DNA of 64,000 bases, taken from assembly GCA_963726405.1 (NCBI GenBank), contig CAVSCF010000001.1, forward strand, positions 496,001-560,000. Direction: 5' to 3'. The position numbers and the translations under genes are program-made. Positions 1 through 8,055 of the stretch are shown one piece after another (the first letter of the stretch is position 1; each line of letters begins with the position of its first letter). This DNA is from JAOUJD01 sp963726405. GTDB taxonomy: Bacteria > Pseudomonadota > Gammaproteobacteria > Burkholderiales > Burkholderiaceae_F. The notes under the pieces are model-generated. The model was not told the origin of the DNA. It saw only the letters and a program-made list of their open reading frames with translations, and did not search any database.

Positions 1-316
1 TGCCTTCGCGGCGGGCGGGTTGTTCGCGGGACTCGCCGGCGCGCTCCATGCCATGCAGAAGGGCGCGGTGTTCCCCACCGCGTTTTCGATTCCCGTGTCG
101 GTCGATGCGCTCGTGATGGTGCTGCTCGGCGGATTGCAGACCCTGAGCGGCCCCCTGGTCGGCGCGCTCGCGTACCACGGGCTGTCGACCGAACTGGTGC
201 GGGCCACCGATCACTGGCGATTGGTGCTCGGCCTGGCCATCGTCGCGCTGGTCGTCCTGTTCCCGGCCGGCATCGTCGGCTTCCTGCGCCGCCGCTTCGA
301 ACGGAGTGCCGGGTGA
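1..316 (+). CDS. Branched-chain amino-acid ABC transporter permease, C-terminal fragment (LivM-like)
   Basis: The gene is cut by the left edge of the window; about 104 C-terminal residues are present. They form hydrophobic segments with the GG-rich loop typical of LivM/LivH permeases (LVMVLLGGLQTLSGPLVGA) and end in a basic RRRFER tail. The permease would form the inner-membrane channel of a high-affinity importer of branched-chain amino acids or related amides. Its TGA overlaps the GTG start of the ATPase gene by 4 bases (GTGA), so both are translated together. LivM-type is favoured over LivH because it directly precedes livG. The substrate cannot be read from the sequence. Confidence 0.85.
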   Translation, partial: AFAAGGLFAGLAGALHAMQKGAVFPTAFSIPVSVDALVMVLLGGLQTLSGPLVGALAYHGLSTELVRATDHWRLVLGLAIVALVVLFPAGIVGFLRRRFERSAG

Positions 317-1053
317 GCGTCCTGGTCGTCGAGAACCTGCGCAGGAGCTTCGGCGGCGTGCGAGCGGTCGACGATGTGTCGTTCGCGCTCGGCGACGGGG
401 AGGTGGCGGCGTTGATCGGGCCGAACGGCGCCGGCAAGTCGACGTTGTTCAACCTGATCGATGGCCAGCTCGCCGCGGATGCCGGACGCGCGACGTTCCT
501 CGATCATCGCCTCGACGTGCTGTCCACGGCGGCGCGGACGCGCCTGGGCATTGGTCGCACCTTCCAGGTCGCGCAGGCGTTCGCCTCGATGACGGTGTTG
601 CAGAACGCCCAGGTCGCGCTGTCGGCCGTGCAGGCTCCGCTCAGTGTCGGCGCGCCGCTGTGGGGCCGGCACATCGAGCCTGCCAATGCTCTGCTGGCCC
701 AGGTCGGGCTCGCGGACCGGGCGGAGGACCCCGCATCGGCGCTGGCCTACGGGGATCTGAAGCGACTCGAACTTGCGCTTGCGCTGGCGACATCGCCGCG
801 CCTTCTCCTGATGGATGAGCCGACCGCCGGCATGGCGCCCGGCGAACGAACCGCGTTGATGCGCCTCGTGGTCGAACTCGCCGCCGCCCGCCGCATGGCG
901 GTGCTGTTCACCGAACACAGCATGGAGGTGGTGTTCGGTTTCGCGCGCCGGGTACTCGTGATGTCCGCCGGTCGCCTGGTGGCCGACGGGTTGCCCGACG
1001 CCGTGCGCGCCGACGCCGAGGTGCGACGCGTCTACCTCGGGGATCCGGTATGA
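313..1053 (+). CDS. livG: ABC transporter ATP-binding protein, LivG type
   Basis: This 246-residue ATPase powers the branched-chain amino-acid type importer whose permease precedes it. Walker A is GPNGAGKS at 36-43, the signature helix reads AYGDLKR at about 145-151 (LivG proteins often have SYGxxRR instead of LSGGQ), and Walker B is LLLMDEP at 164-170 followed by the H-loop region TEHSM. The length matches LivG. The GTG start overlaps the permease stop by 4 bases. The partner ATPase livF follows after a 77-base gap. Family assignment is firm; the transported amino acid is inferred only from family. Confidence 0.92.
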   Translation: MSVLVVENLRRSFGGVRAVDDVSFALGDGEVAALIGPNGAGKSTLFNLIDGQLAADAGRATFLDHRLDVLSTAARTRLGIGRTFQVAQAFASMTVLQNAQVALSAVQAPLSVGAPLWGRHIEPANALLAQVGLADRAEDPASALAYGDLKRLELALALATSPRLLLMDEPTAGMAPGERTALMRLVVELAAARRMAVLFTEHSMEVVFGFARRVLVMSAGRLVADGLPDAVRADAEVRRVYLGDPV

Positions 1054-1126
1054 GCGCGGAGGGTCGCCATGAGCGCGCACGGCCGCTCCGAAGCGCTCAC
1101 CCCGGAGCGCGCAGCGCGGAGGGTCG
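1053..1126 (+). repeat. 14-bp direct repeat upstream of livF
   Basis: AGCGCGGAGGGTCG occurs at 1053-1066 and again at 1113-1126. Each copy lies 2-4 bases before an ATG (1069 and 1131), so the repeat duplicates a purine-rich ribosome-binding region. It looks like a small local duplication. Confidence 0.7.
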
Positions 1127-1134
1127 TCCAATGA
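1069..1134 (+). CDS. Possible 21-codon leader ORF overlapping livF start
   Basis: An ATG at 1069, preceded by GGAGGGTCG, opens a 21-residue frame. Its TGA (1132-1134) overlaps the livF ATG at 1131 in the ATGA arrangement seen throughout this window. The peptide is Arg/Ala/Glu-rich with no signal or membrane segment. Translation could couple livF to livG across the gap. It may instead be an accident of the local duplication of the ribosome-binding region. No homolog is recognised. Confidence 0.3.
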   Translation: MSAHGRSEALTPERAARRVVQ

Positions 1135-1830
1135 CCGCGCTCGCCCTCAGGCGGGTATCGGCGTTCCATGGCGACGCCCAGGTGCTCTTCGACGTCGACG
1201 TGACGGTCGAGGCAGGCGAGGTCGTGGCGCTGGTCGGTCGCAATGGTGCCGGCAAGACGTCGCTGTTGCGGGCGGCCATGGGTCTGGGCGCCCGTACGCG
1301 CGGGCAGGTGGTGCTGAACGGACAGGACGTGACCGCATTGCCGCCGCATGTGCGCGCACGGCGTGGCCTTGGATACGTTCCGGAGGATCGTCGAATCTTC
1401 ACCGACCTCACTGTCGGCGAGAACCTGCGCCTGGTGGCACGGGTCACCGAGCGGGGGGTTCACGGAGCCGGAATTGCTCGCGCTCTTTCCCAATCTGTCT
1501 TCGATGCTCGACCGTCCCGCGAGCGCGATGAGCGGCGGCGAACAGCAGATGCTCGCCGTCGCGCGCACGCTGGCTGCCAATCCCACGGTCGTGCTCCTCG
1601 ACGAGCCGTCGGAGGGCATCGCGCCGATCATCGTCGTCGGGATGAAGAAAGCGATCCTCGCCATGCGGGAGCGCGGTGTGGCGGTGCTGGTGTCGGAACA
1701 GAACCTGGCCTTCGTCGCCTCGATGGCCGACCGTGGCGTGCTGATCGAGCAGGGCCATGTGACCGGCCAGGCCACGCGACACGACCTGATGCAGCCAGGC
1801 GCCGCGGTGCAGCGGGTGCTCGGCGTCTGA
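1131..1830 (+). pseudogene. livF: ABC transporter ATP-binding protein, LivF type, with a +1 frameshift
   Basis: Second ATPase of the LivGF pair. The first frame carries Walker A GRNGAGKT at 36-43 and runs to VARVTERG. The rest, with signature MSGGEQQ, Walker B VVLLDEPSEG and the H-loop SEQN, is in the next frame and ends at 1830. The switch falls in a run of six Gs (1453-1458). Five Gs would restore one 232-residue frame of normal LivF length with TERGFTEPE at the join. All catalytic motifs survive, so either a homopolymer error or a very recent lesion is likely. The ATG at 1131 is preceded by GGAGGGTCGTCC. Confidence 0.85.
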
Positions 1831-1836
1831 TAACCC

Positions 1837-1842
1837 TACAAT
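1837..1842 (+). promoter_or_regulatory. Possible -10 box before pncB
   Basis: TACAAT lies 6 bases upstream of the pncB ATG. No good -35 hexamer is seen at 16-18 bases. If used, transcription would start about at the ATG, giving a leaderless mRNA. The same layout recurs before other genes here. Confidence 0.35.
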
Positions 1843-1848
1843 CGTCCG

Positions 1849-3042
1849 ATGATCATCACGTCACTGCTCGACACCGACCTGTACAAGTTCACGATGATGC
1901 AGGTGGTGCTGCATCACTTCCCCGGGGCGAGCGTCGAATACCGGTTCAAGTGCCGCAACCCGGGGATCGACCTGGTCCCGTACGTCGACGAGATCCGCGA
2001 GCACGTGCATTCGCTGTGCACGCTGCGTTTCCGCGAGCAGGAACTCCAGTACCTGCGCGGACTGAGGTTCATCAAGAGCGATTTCGTCGATTTCCTCGGG
2101 CTGTTCCAGCTCAACACCAAGTACATCACGATCAATCCGTCGCCCGCGAAGAACGGCGAGATCGAAATCATCATCCGGGGTCCCTGGCTGCACACGATCC
2201 TGTTCGAAATCCCCGTGCTCGCCATCGTCAACGAGGTGTACTTCCGCGCCACGCAGAGGATGCCGGCGTTCGAGGAGGGGCGGCGGAGGCTGCGGGAAAA
2301 GATCGCCCTGATCGCGAAGAACCCGGCGATGGAAGGCGTGCGCATCGCGGATTACGGCACGCGGCGCCGTTTTTCGCGGCTCTGGCACGAGGAAGTGATC
2401 GTCGCGCTGCGCGAGGGCCTCGGCGAAAACCTCGCGGGAACGAGCAACGTGATGTACGCGGCGCGCCACGGCATGACCCCGCTCGGCACCATGGCGCACG
2501 AGTACCTGCAGGCCTGCCAGGCTCTCGGACCGCGCCTGCGCGACTCGCAGATATTCGGCTTCGAGACGTGGGCGAAGGAATACCGCGGCGACCTCGGGAT
2601 CGCGCTGTCCGATGTCTACGGCATGGACGCCTTCCTGAACGATTTCGACCTGTACTTCTGCAAGCTGTTCGACGGCGCCCGGCACGACTCGGGCGATCCG
2701 ATGGAGTGGGGCGAGCGCCTGCTGGCGCACTACGAGCGCAACCGCGTCGACCCGAAGACGAAGACGATCGTGTTCTCGGATTCGCTGACGATTCCGAAGG
2801 TGATCGAGCTCTACCAGCGGTTCCGCGATCGCGCGAGGATCGCGTTCGGCGTAGGCACCAACCTGACCAACGACCTCGGCTACAAGCCGCTGCAGATCGT
2901 GATCAAGATGGTCCGCTGCAACGGACAGCCGGTGGCGAAGCTGTCGGACTCGCCCGAGAAGAACATGTGCGAGGACGAGGCGTACCTGGCCTACCTGCGC
3001 CAGGTTTTCCAGATCAAGCAACCTCAAGCAAGGACGCGATGA
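1849..3042 (+). CDS. pncB: Nicotinate phosphoribosyltransferase
   Basis: Makes nicotinate mononucleotide from nicotinate and PRPP with ATP hydrolysis, the first step of the Preiss-Handler NAD salvage route in the cytoplasm. The 397-residue protein starts with SLLDTDLYKFTMMQ, the family hallmark, and carries GTMAHEY, the region of the histidine phosphorylated in the enterobacterial enzyme, and GVGTNLTND near the C-terminus, a phosphate-binding loop. Length matches bacterial PncB. Its stop overlaps the next gene's ATG by 4 bases, joining it to the desulfhydrase gene, a pairing whose logic is not obvious from NAD salvage. Confidence 0.95.
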   Translation: MIITSLLDTDLYKFTMMQVVLHHFPGASVEYRFKCRNPGIDLVPYVDEIREHVHSLCTLRFREQELQYLRGLRFIKSDFVDFLGLFQLNTKYITINPSPAKNGEIEIIIRGPWLHTILFEIPVLAIVNEVYFRATQRMPAFEEGRRRLREKIALIAKNPAMEGVRIADYGTRRRFSRLWHEEVIVALREGLGENLAGTSNVMYAARHGMTPLGTMAHEYLQACQALGPRLRDSQIFGFETWAKEYRGDLGIALSDVYGMDAFLNDFDLYFCKLFDGARHDSGDPMEWGERLLAHYERNRVDPKTKTIVFSDSLTIPKVIELYQRFRDRARIAFGVGTNLTNDLGYKPLQIVIKMVRCNGQPVAKLSDSPEKNMCEDEAYLAYLRQVFQIKQPQARTR

Positions 3043-4049
3043 AACTGGCCCGATTTCCGCGAGTGCGCCTCACGCAGGCGCCGACGCCTCTCGAACCCAT
3101 GCAGAACCTGAGCCGCCTGCTCGGCGGCCCGAACCTCTGGATCAAGCGCGACGACAACACCGGGCTGGCGACCGGCGGCAACAAGACCCGCAAGCTCGAG
3201 TACCTGATCGGCGACGCGCTGGTGAAGAAAGCCGACATCGTCATCACGCAGGGCGCCACGCAGTCGAACCACGCCAGGCAGACCGCGGCGGCGGCCGCGA
3301 AGTTCAGCATGGCCTGCGAGCTCATCCTCGAGGACCGGACGGGCTATACGCACGAGGACTACCGGAAGTCGGGCAACGTGATCCTCGACCGTCTGCTCGG
3401 CGCGAACATCCGCCATGTTCCGGCGAACACCGACATGGATGCGGCGATGGCGAAACTCGCCGACGAACTGAAGTCGCAGGGTCGTACGCCGTACGTGATT
3501 CCCGGCGGGGGTTCGAATCCCGTGGGCGCCCTGGGCTATGTGACCTGCGCGCTTGAACTGGCGGAGCAGGCGAACGTGATCGGCCTGGACATCGACCTGC
3601 TCGTCCACGCGACGGGCAGCACGGGCACGCAGGCGGGGCTGCTGGCCGGTCTCGAGGGATCTCACGCGGGCATCCCGGTGCTGGGCATCGGCGTGCGCGC
3701 CCCCAGGCCGGTGCAGGAGGAGAAGGTCTATTCGCTCGCGGCGCGGACGGCGGAAATGCTCGGCGTTCCGGGCGCGGTGACGCGCGAGCGTGTCGTTGCC
3801 AACTGCGACTACGTCGGCGAGGGCTACGGGCTGCCGACGGCCGGAATGATGGAGGCGCTCGAACTCGTCGCGCGCACCGAAGGGATCCTGCTCGACCCGG
3901 TGTACTCGGGAAAAGCGATGGCCGGCCTGATCGACCTGATACGCAAGGGCCAGTTCACGAAGGGCCAGAACATCGTGTTCCTGCACACCGGTGGCGCGGT
4001 CGGCCTGTTCGGTTACGTGCACGGCTGGTCCGAGCGGCTCGGGTTGTAG
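3039..4049 (+). CDS. dcyD: D-cysteine desulfhydrase / ACC deaminase-like PLP enzyme
   Basis: A fold-type II PLP enzyme of 336 residues. D-cysteine desulfhydrases split D-cysteine to pyruvate, ammonia and sulfide; close relatives are ACC deaminases. The PLP lysine lies in TGGNKTRKLEYL (K49), the substrate region contains QSNHARQ, and HTGGAVGLFGY closes the C-terminal domain. Start ATG at 3039 overlaps the pncB stop (ATGA). The racemase gene begins 2 bases after its stop. Sequence alone cannot separate D-cysteine desulfhydrase from ACC deaminase or L-cysteate lyase; the name follows overall resemblance. Confidence 0.82.
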   Translation: MKLARFPRVRLTQAPTPLEPMQNLSRLLGGPNLWIKRDDNTGLATGGNKTRKLEYLIGDALVKKADIVITQGATQSNHARQTAAAAAKFSMACELILEDRTGYTHEDYRKSGNVILDRLLGANIRHVPANTDMDAAMAKLADELKSQGRTPYVIPGGGSNPVGALGYVTCALELAEQANVIGLDIDLLVHATGSTGTQAGLLAGLEGSHAGIPVLGIGVRAPRPVQEEKVYSLAARTAEMLGVPGAVTRERVVANCDYVGEGYGLPTAGMMEALELVARTEGILLDPVYSGKAMAGLIDLIRKGQFTKGQNIVFLHTGGAVGLFGYVHGWSERLGL

Positions 4050-4051
4050 AG

Positions 4052-4741
4052 ATGCTCGGCGTGATCGGCGGCATGGGGCCGCTGGCGACCGCGGACTTCT
4101 TCCGGAAGCTGATCGACGCGACCCCGGCGCGGGACGACGCCGAGCACATCCCGGTGCTGATCCATTCGGTGCCGCAGATTCCTTCGCGGCCGGCGGCGAT
4201 CCTGCGTGGCGGTCCTTCCCCGCTGCCGGCGCTGCTCGCGGCACGCAACCGGCTGCTCGCGGCGGGCGCTACGGTCCTCGCGATGCCGTGCAACACCGCG
4301 CATCACTGGTACGACGAACTCGCGGCCGGCTGCGACGTCCCGTTCCTTCATATCGTCGATGCCGTAGCCGACCTGCTGCCCGAGGGAGCTCGGGAACTCG
4401 GCATCGTGGCGACCCGTGCCACCCTGCACGCGCGCGTGTTCGAAGAGCGCCTGTCGAAGCATGGCGTCAGGCTGAGCGCTCCCGACGAGGCGAGTTACGA
4501 CCGGGCGGTGCAGCCGGCCATCGACGCGGTGAAGCGCGGTGATTCCGATGAAGCCGGGCGCATGCTGGAGCCGGTGATCGCAGCCGCGCTCGACCGCGGC
4601 GCCGTGGCGGTCGTTCTCGCCTGCACGGAACTGCCCGTCGCGCTCGATGCCATCGCATCCCCGCTGCGCGCTCGCTGCATCGATTCCACGGACGCGCTGG
4701 CGCGCGCCTGTGTCAGGCACTGGACGAGCCGCAGCCCGTGA
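4052..4741 (+). CDS. Aspartate/glutamate racemase family protein
   Basis: A 229-residue cofactor-independent racemase-like protein. It opens with IGGMGPLAT, has the two catalytic cysteines expected for the family in AMPCNTAHHW (C80) and LACTELP (C191), and the PQIPSR segment found in aspartate racemases. Members interconvert L- and D-aspartate or glutamate, or broad-range amino acids. The gene follows the D-cysteine desulfhydrase by 2 bases and ends shortly before a class I aminotransferase, suggesting a role in D-amino-acid turnover. MurI (glutamate racemase) is less likely because the N-terminal motif is the aspartate-racemase type. Confidence 0.82.
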   Translation: MLGVIGGMGPLATADFFRKLIDATPARDDAEHIPVLIHSVPQIPSRPAAILRGGPSPLPALLAARNRLLAAGATVLAMPCNTAHHWYDELAAGCDVPFLHIVDAVADLLPEGARELGIVATRATLHARVFEERLSKHGVRLSAPDEASYDRAVQPAIDAVKRGDSDEAGRMLEPVIAAALDRGAVAVVLACTELPVALDAIASPLRARCIDSTDALARACVRHWTSRSP

Positions 4742-4750
4742 CCCCGCTCC

Positions 4751-4756
4751 TATAAT
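4751..4756 (+). promoter_or_regulatory. -10 box TATAAT before the aminotransferase gene
   Basis: A perfect TATAAT lies 9 bases before the ATG at 4766. A convincing -35 is not seen. The predicted start point falls about at the ATG, so the transcript would have almost no leader. Confidence 0.45.
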
Positions 4757-4765
4757 CGCCGCGCC

Positions 4766-5968
4766 ATGCCCAACCTCTCTCGCCGCGCCGGTGCCCTGGG
4801 CACTGAAAACGCCTTTGTCGTCCTCGCCGAGGTCAACCGCCTGATTCGCGAAGGCAAGGACATCGTCTCGTTCTGCATCGGACAGCCCGATTTCCCGACA
4901 CCGACCCACATCCAGGACGCGGCGGTCGCCGCCGTCCGCGGCGGCAAGCACGGTTACACGCCCTCGGCCGGCATCGACGAGCTGCGCGCCGCGGCGGCCC
5001 GCTCGATGGGCGCGCTGCGCGGCATCGAGATCGCGCCGGAGGAAGTGGTGGTGGGAGCGGGAGCGAAGCCGTTCATCGGCTATGCCATCGCCTCGGTCAC
5101 CGACTATGGCGTCGGCGATGAAGTCATTTTTCCGGTGCCCGGGTTCCCGATCTACGAGTCGCAGATCGTGGCCAACGGCGCCGTACCGGTCGGGCTGCCG
5201 CTGCGCGAGTCGCGGTCCTTCGCGTTCGACCCCGGCGAACTGGAAGCGCGCATCGGGCCCAGGACCCGGCTGCTGATCCTCAACACGCCGCACAACCCCA
5301 CCGGCGGGCTGCTGACGCGGCGCGACCTGGAGGCGATTGCCGACGTGCTGCGCAAGCATCCGCAGGTCTGGGTCTACGCCGACGAGATCTACAGCAAGCT
5401 CGTGTACGACGGCGACTTCGTGTCGATCGCCGCGCTGCCCGGCATGCGCGAGCGCACCATCATCTCCGACGGCGCGTCGAAGACGTACGCCATGACGGGC
5501 TGGCGCATCGGCTTCACCGCCAACGCGACTCTGGCACCGGTGTTCACCCGGTGGATCACCAACACCGAGTCGTGCGCTTCCCAGATCAGCCAGTGGGCCG
5601 CGCTGGCGGCGCTCACGGGTCCGCAGCACGACGCGGATCGCATGAAGGCGAGCTTCCACACCCGCCGCGACCTCATCGTTCGCCTGCTGAACGCGGTCCC
5701 CGGCTTTCGATGCGCGTCGCCCGGCGGCGCGTTCTACGCCTGGCCGAACGTCACCGAAGCGTGTGCGCGCGTCCAGGCCAGGGATTCGGAGGAACTGCGC
5801 AAACGGTTGCTCCACGAGGCCGGCGTGGCCGTCCTCGCCGACATTCACTTCGGCCCGCGCGTCGAGGGCGACGGGCAGCACATCCGCTTCTCGTACGCCG
5901 CGAGCGAGGCCGCGATCGAGGAGGGCGTCGGCCGCATCGACGCCTTCATGCGGAAGGCGCAGCGATGA
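4766..5968 (+). CDS. Class I/II pyridoxal-phosphate aminotransferase
   Basis: A fold-type I aminotransferase of 400 residues, standard length. NPTG sits at 177-180, the PLP-contacting aspartate and tyrosine in YADEIYS (D206), the Schiff-base lysine in SDGASKTYAMTGWR (K239), and the substrate-carboxylate arginine near IRFSYA at the C-terminus. It resembles aspartate/aromatic aminotransferases of subgroup I-gamma. The substrate is unknown; neighbours acting on D-amino and 2-hydroxy acids hint at amino-acid/keto-acid exchange. The stop overlaps the LutC start by 4 bases. Confidence 0.88.
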   Translation: MPNLSRRAGALGTENAFVVLAEVNRLIREGKDIVSFCIGQPDFPTPTHIQDAAVAAVRGGKHGYTPSAGIDELRAAAARSMGALRGIEIAPEEVVVGAGAKPFIGYAIASVTDYGVGDEVIFPVPGFPIYESQIVANGAVPVGLPLRESRSFAFDPGELEARIGPRTRLLILNTPHNPTGGLLTRRDLEAIADVLRKHPQVWVYADEIYSKLVYDGDFVSIAALPGMRERTIISDGASKTYAMTGWRIGFTANATLAPVFTRWITNTESCASQISQWAALAALTGPQHDADRMKASFHTRRDLIVRLLNAVPGFRCASPGGAFYAWPNVTEACARVQARDSEELRKRLLHEAGVAVLADIHFGPRVEGDGQHIRFSYAASEAAIEEGVGRIDAFMRKAQR

Positions 5969-6661
5969 CCGTCGATACGAGCAAGGCCCGCGCAGCGATC
6001 CTGCAGCGCATTCGCACCAACCAGCGCCGGTCCGGGCTGCCGACCGACGCGGAGCGCGGACCGGCCGAGGAGTACATGGCGCGCCATCCGGCGGGGCCGC
6101 GACCGCGTGCTCGCCGGGGATCTGAAGCTTCATTTCCGGCAGATGGCGGAACGGATGGCGAGCACGGTGGACGACGTGGCGACGCTCGCCGATGCGCCGT
6201 CCGCCGTCGCGCGTTACCTGCTGTCGCAGGGACTCGCGCCGCGCGCGGTGGTATGGCCGCAACTGGGGGCGCTTGCCTGGGCGGCGGCCGGGCTCGATGT
6301 CGAGGCGCGGCGCCCGAAGCGGGACGAATCGCAGGGCGCGGACATCGTCGGAATCACCGGGTGCTTCTGCGCGCTGGCCGAAACGGGGACGCTCGTGCTG
6401 ACGTCGAGCGGCGACATGCCCGCGTCGACGCATCTGCTGCCCGAGACGCACATCGCGCTGGTTCCGGCCTCGAGGATCGTCGCGGGCATGGAGGACGCGT
6501 TCGCGCTGATGCGTGCCGAACGCGGCGGAGTCGCGAACATGATGCCGCGTGTCGTCAACATGGTCTCCGGGCCCTCGAGGACCGGCGACATCGAGCAGAC
6601 CATCGTGCTGGGCGCACACGGGCCGTACCGGGTACACATCATCATCGTTGCAGCCGACTGA
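5965..6661 (+). pseudogene. lutC: LutC/LUD-domain protein with a +1 frameshift
   Basis: LUD-domain protein resembling LutC, a subunit of the lactate-utilisation LutABC complex. The first about 40 residues (TSKARAAILQRIRT...HPAGP) are in one frame from ATG 5965, which overlaps the aminotransferase stop. The rest, from LAGDLKLHF through ADIVGITGCFCALAETGTL, a strongly LUD-type segment, to the end at 6661, is in the next frame. The switch lies in 6091-6118, which holds two GGGG runs; removing one base restores a 231-residue protein. LutA and LutB are absent here, so an orphan LUD role is possible. Confidence 0.75.
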
Positions 6662-6696
6662 CAACAAGAAGAAGCGGCGTCAAGGGAGACAGGCTC

Positions 6697-8038
6697 ATGC
6701 AGGCATGGCGACGGCTGTCCGCCGGAGTTGGCTTGTCCGTGTTGCCGGCCATCGCGCTGGCCGCGGACGTTGCGTTCGCGGGCCCGACGATCGGCGGCAT
6801 TCCGGTCGAGTTCGTGCTGTTCGCGATCACGCTGGCGGGTGTCGCGCTCCTGCATCGCCACACGATGCCGATCGCCGCTCGGCGGCGCGATCGTCATCGC
6901 GGTCTACAAGATCGCTGCCTCGCCGTTCAAGACCGGAGGCCGGCTTCGGCGGGTTCTTCGGTCACCTCGGGCCATGAGTGGGTGGTGCTGGCGAATCTCT
7001 TCATGCTGCTGCTGGGGTTCGGGCTCCTGGCGCGGTACTTCGAGGAGAGCCGGCTGCCGGCGATCCTGCCGAAGTATCTTCCGGACGACTGGAAGGGCGG
7101 CTTCATGCTCCTGGTCCTGGTGTTCGTGCTGTCGGGCTTCCTGGACAACATCGCCGCGGCGATGATCGGCGGCGCCGTGGCGGCAACCGTGTTCCGCGGG
7201 AAAGTGCACGTCGGCTATCTCGCGGGCATCGTGGCCGCATCCAATGCCGGCGGATCCGGCAGCGTGGTGGGGGACACGACGACCACCATGATGTGGATCT
7301 CGGGGATTCCCCCCCGTGAGGTGTTCGAGGCGTATATCGCCGCTATCGTCGCACTGATGATCTTCGGAGTCATCGCCGCCCGGCAGCAGCACGCGCTGCA
7401 GCCGATCCAGAAGGACGCCGACGTCGGGGCGCGGGTGGACGGATGGTCGCTCGGCGTCGTCGCCTTCATCCTGGTCTCCGCGATATGCGGTCAACGTCGC
7501 GGTGAACGTCTTCTGGAGCGACTTCGCCGATTCGTTCCCGTTCATCGGCGTCGCCGTGTGGGCGGCCATCTTCATCGGCGGGCACGTGCGCCGTCCCGAC
7601 TGGCGTCTCGTGCCGGCCTCGATGAAGGGAACGATCTTTCTCCTCTCGCTGGTGCTCGCTGCCTCGATGATGCCGGTGGAGGAACTGCCGGCGGCCTCGT
7701 GGCAGACCGCACTCGGCCTCGGTTTCGTCTCGGCCGTCTTCGACAACATCCCGCTCACCGAACTCGCGCTCAAGCAGGGTGGCTACGACTGGGGCTTCCT
7801 TGCGTACGCCGTGGGCTTCGGCGGCTCGATGCTGTGGTTCGGCTCGTCGGCGGGCGTGGCGCTGTCGAACATGTTCTCGCAGGCGCGCTCCGCCGTGCAG
7901 TGGATCCGGCACGGCTGGCACGTTCCGATTGCCTACGTCGTCGGCTACTTCGTGATGCTCGCGCTCATCGGCTTCCACCCGGACACCGCGCCGAAGGGCA
8001 GCATCGCGGCGCCGCCGGCGCATCAACAATCGAAGTAA
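6697..8038 (+). pseudogene. NhaD/citrate-type ion transporter with four single-base insertions
   Basis: A multi-spanning transporter of the ion-transporter (ArsB/NhaD/citrate) superfamily; reconstructed length is about 445 residues. It begins with a signal-like hydrophobic N-terminus (RBS AGGGAGA, ATG 6697). Diagnostic stretches are GFLDNIAAAMIGGAVA, SNAGGSGSVVGDTTTTM and a second repeat with SAVFDNIPLTELAL. The reading moves one base at each of four points, near 6880, 6941, 6970 and 7487, and every lesion is fixed by removing one base. The surrounding protein is well conserved, so errors in the sequence are at least as likely as decay. Substrate (Na+/H+, citrate or other anion) is unresolved. 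Confidence 0.75.
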
Positions 8039-8055
8039 ACACTGCAGAAGAGCCC

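Noticed and set aside
1050..4049. A 999-codon frame joining livF, pncB region and dcyD
   Set aside because: Only the two ends encode real proteins. The middle is the wrong frame of pncB, and the dcyD start at 3039 fits the family and overlaps the pncB stop.
4013..6667. An 884-codon minus-strand frame across racemase, aminotransferase and lutC
   Set aside because: Antisense of genes with strong motifs and no domain content of its own.
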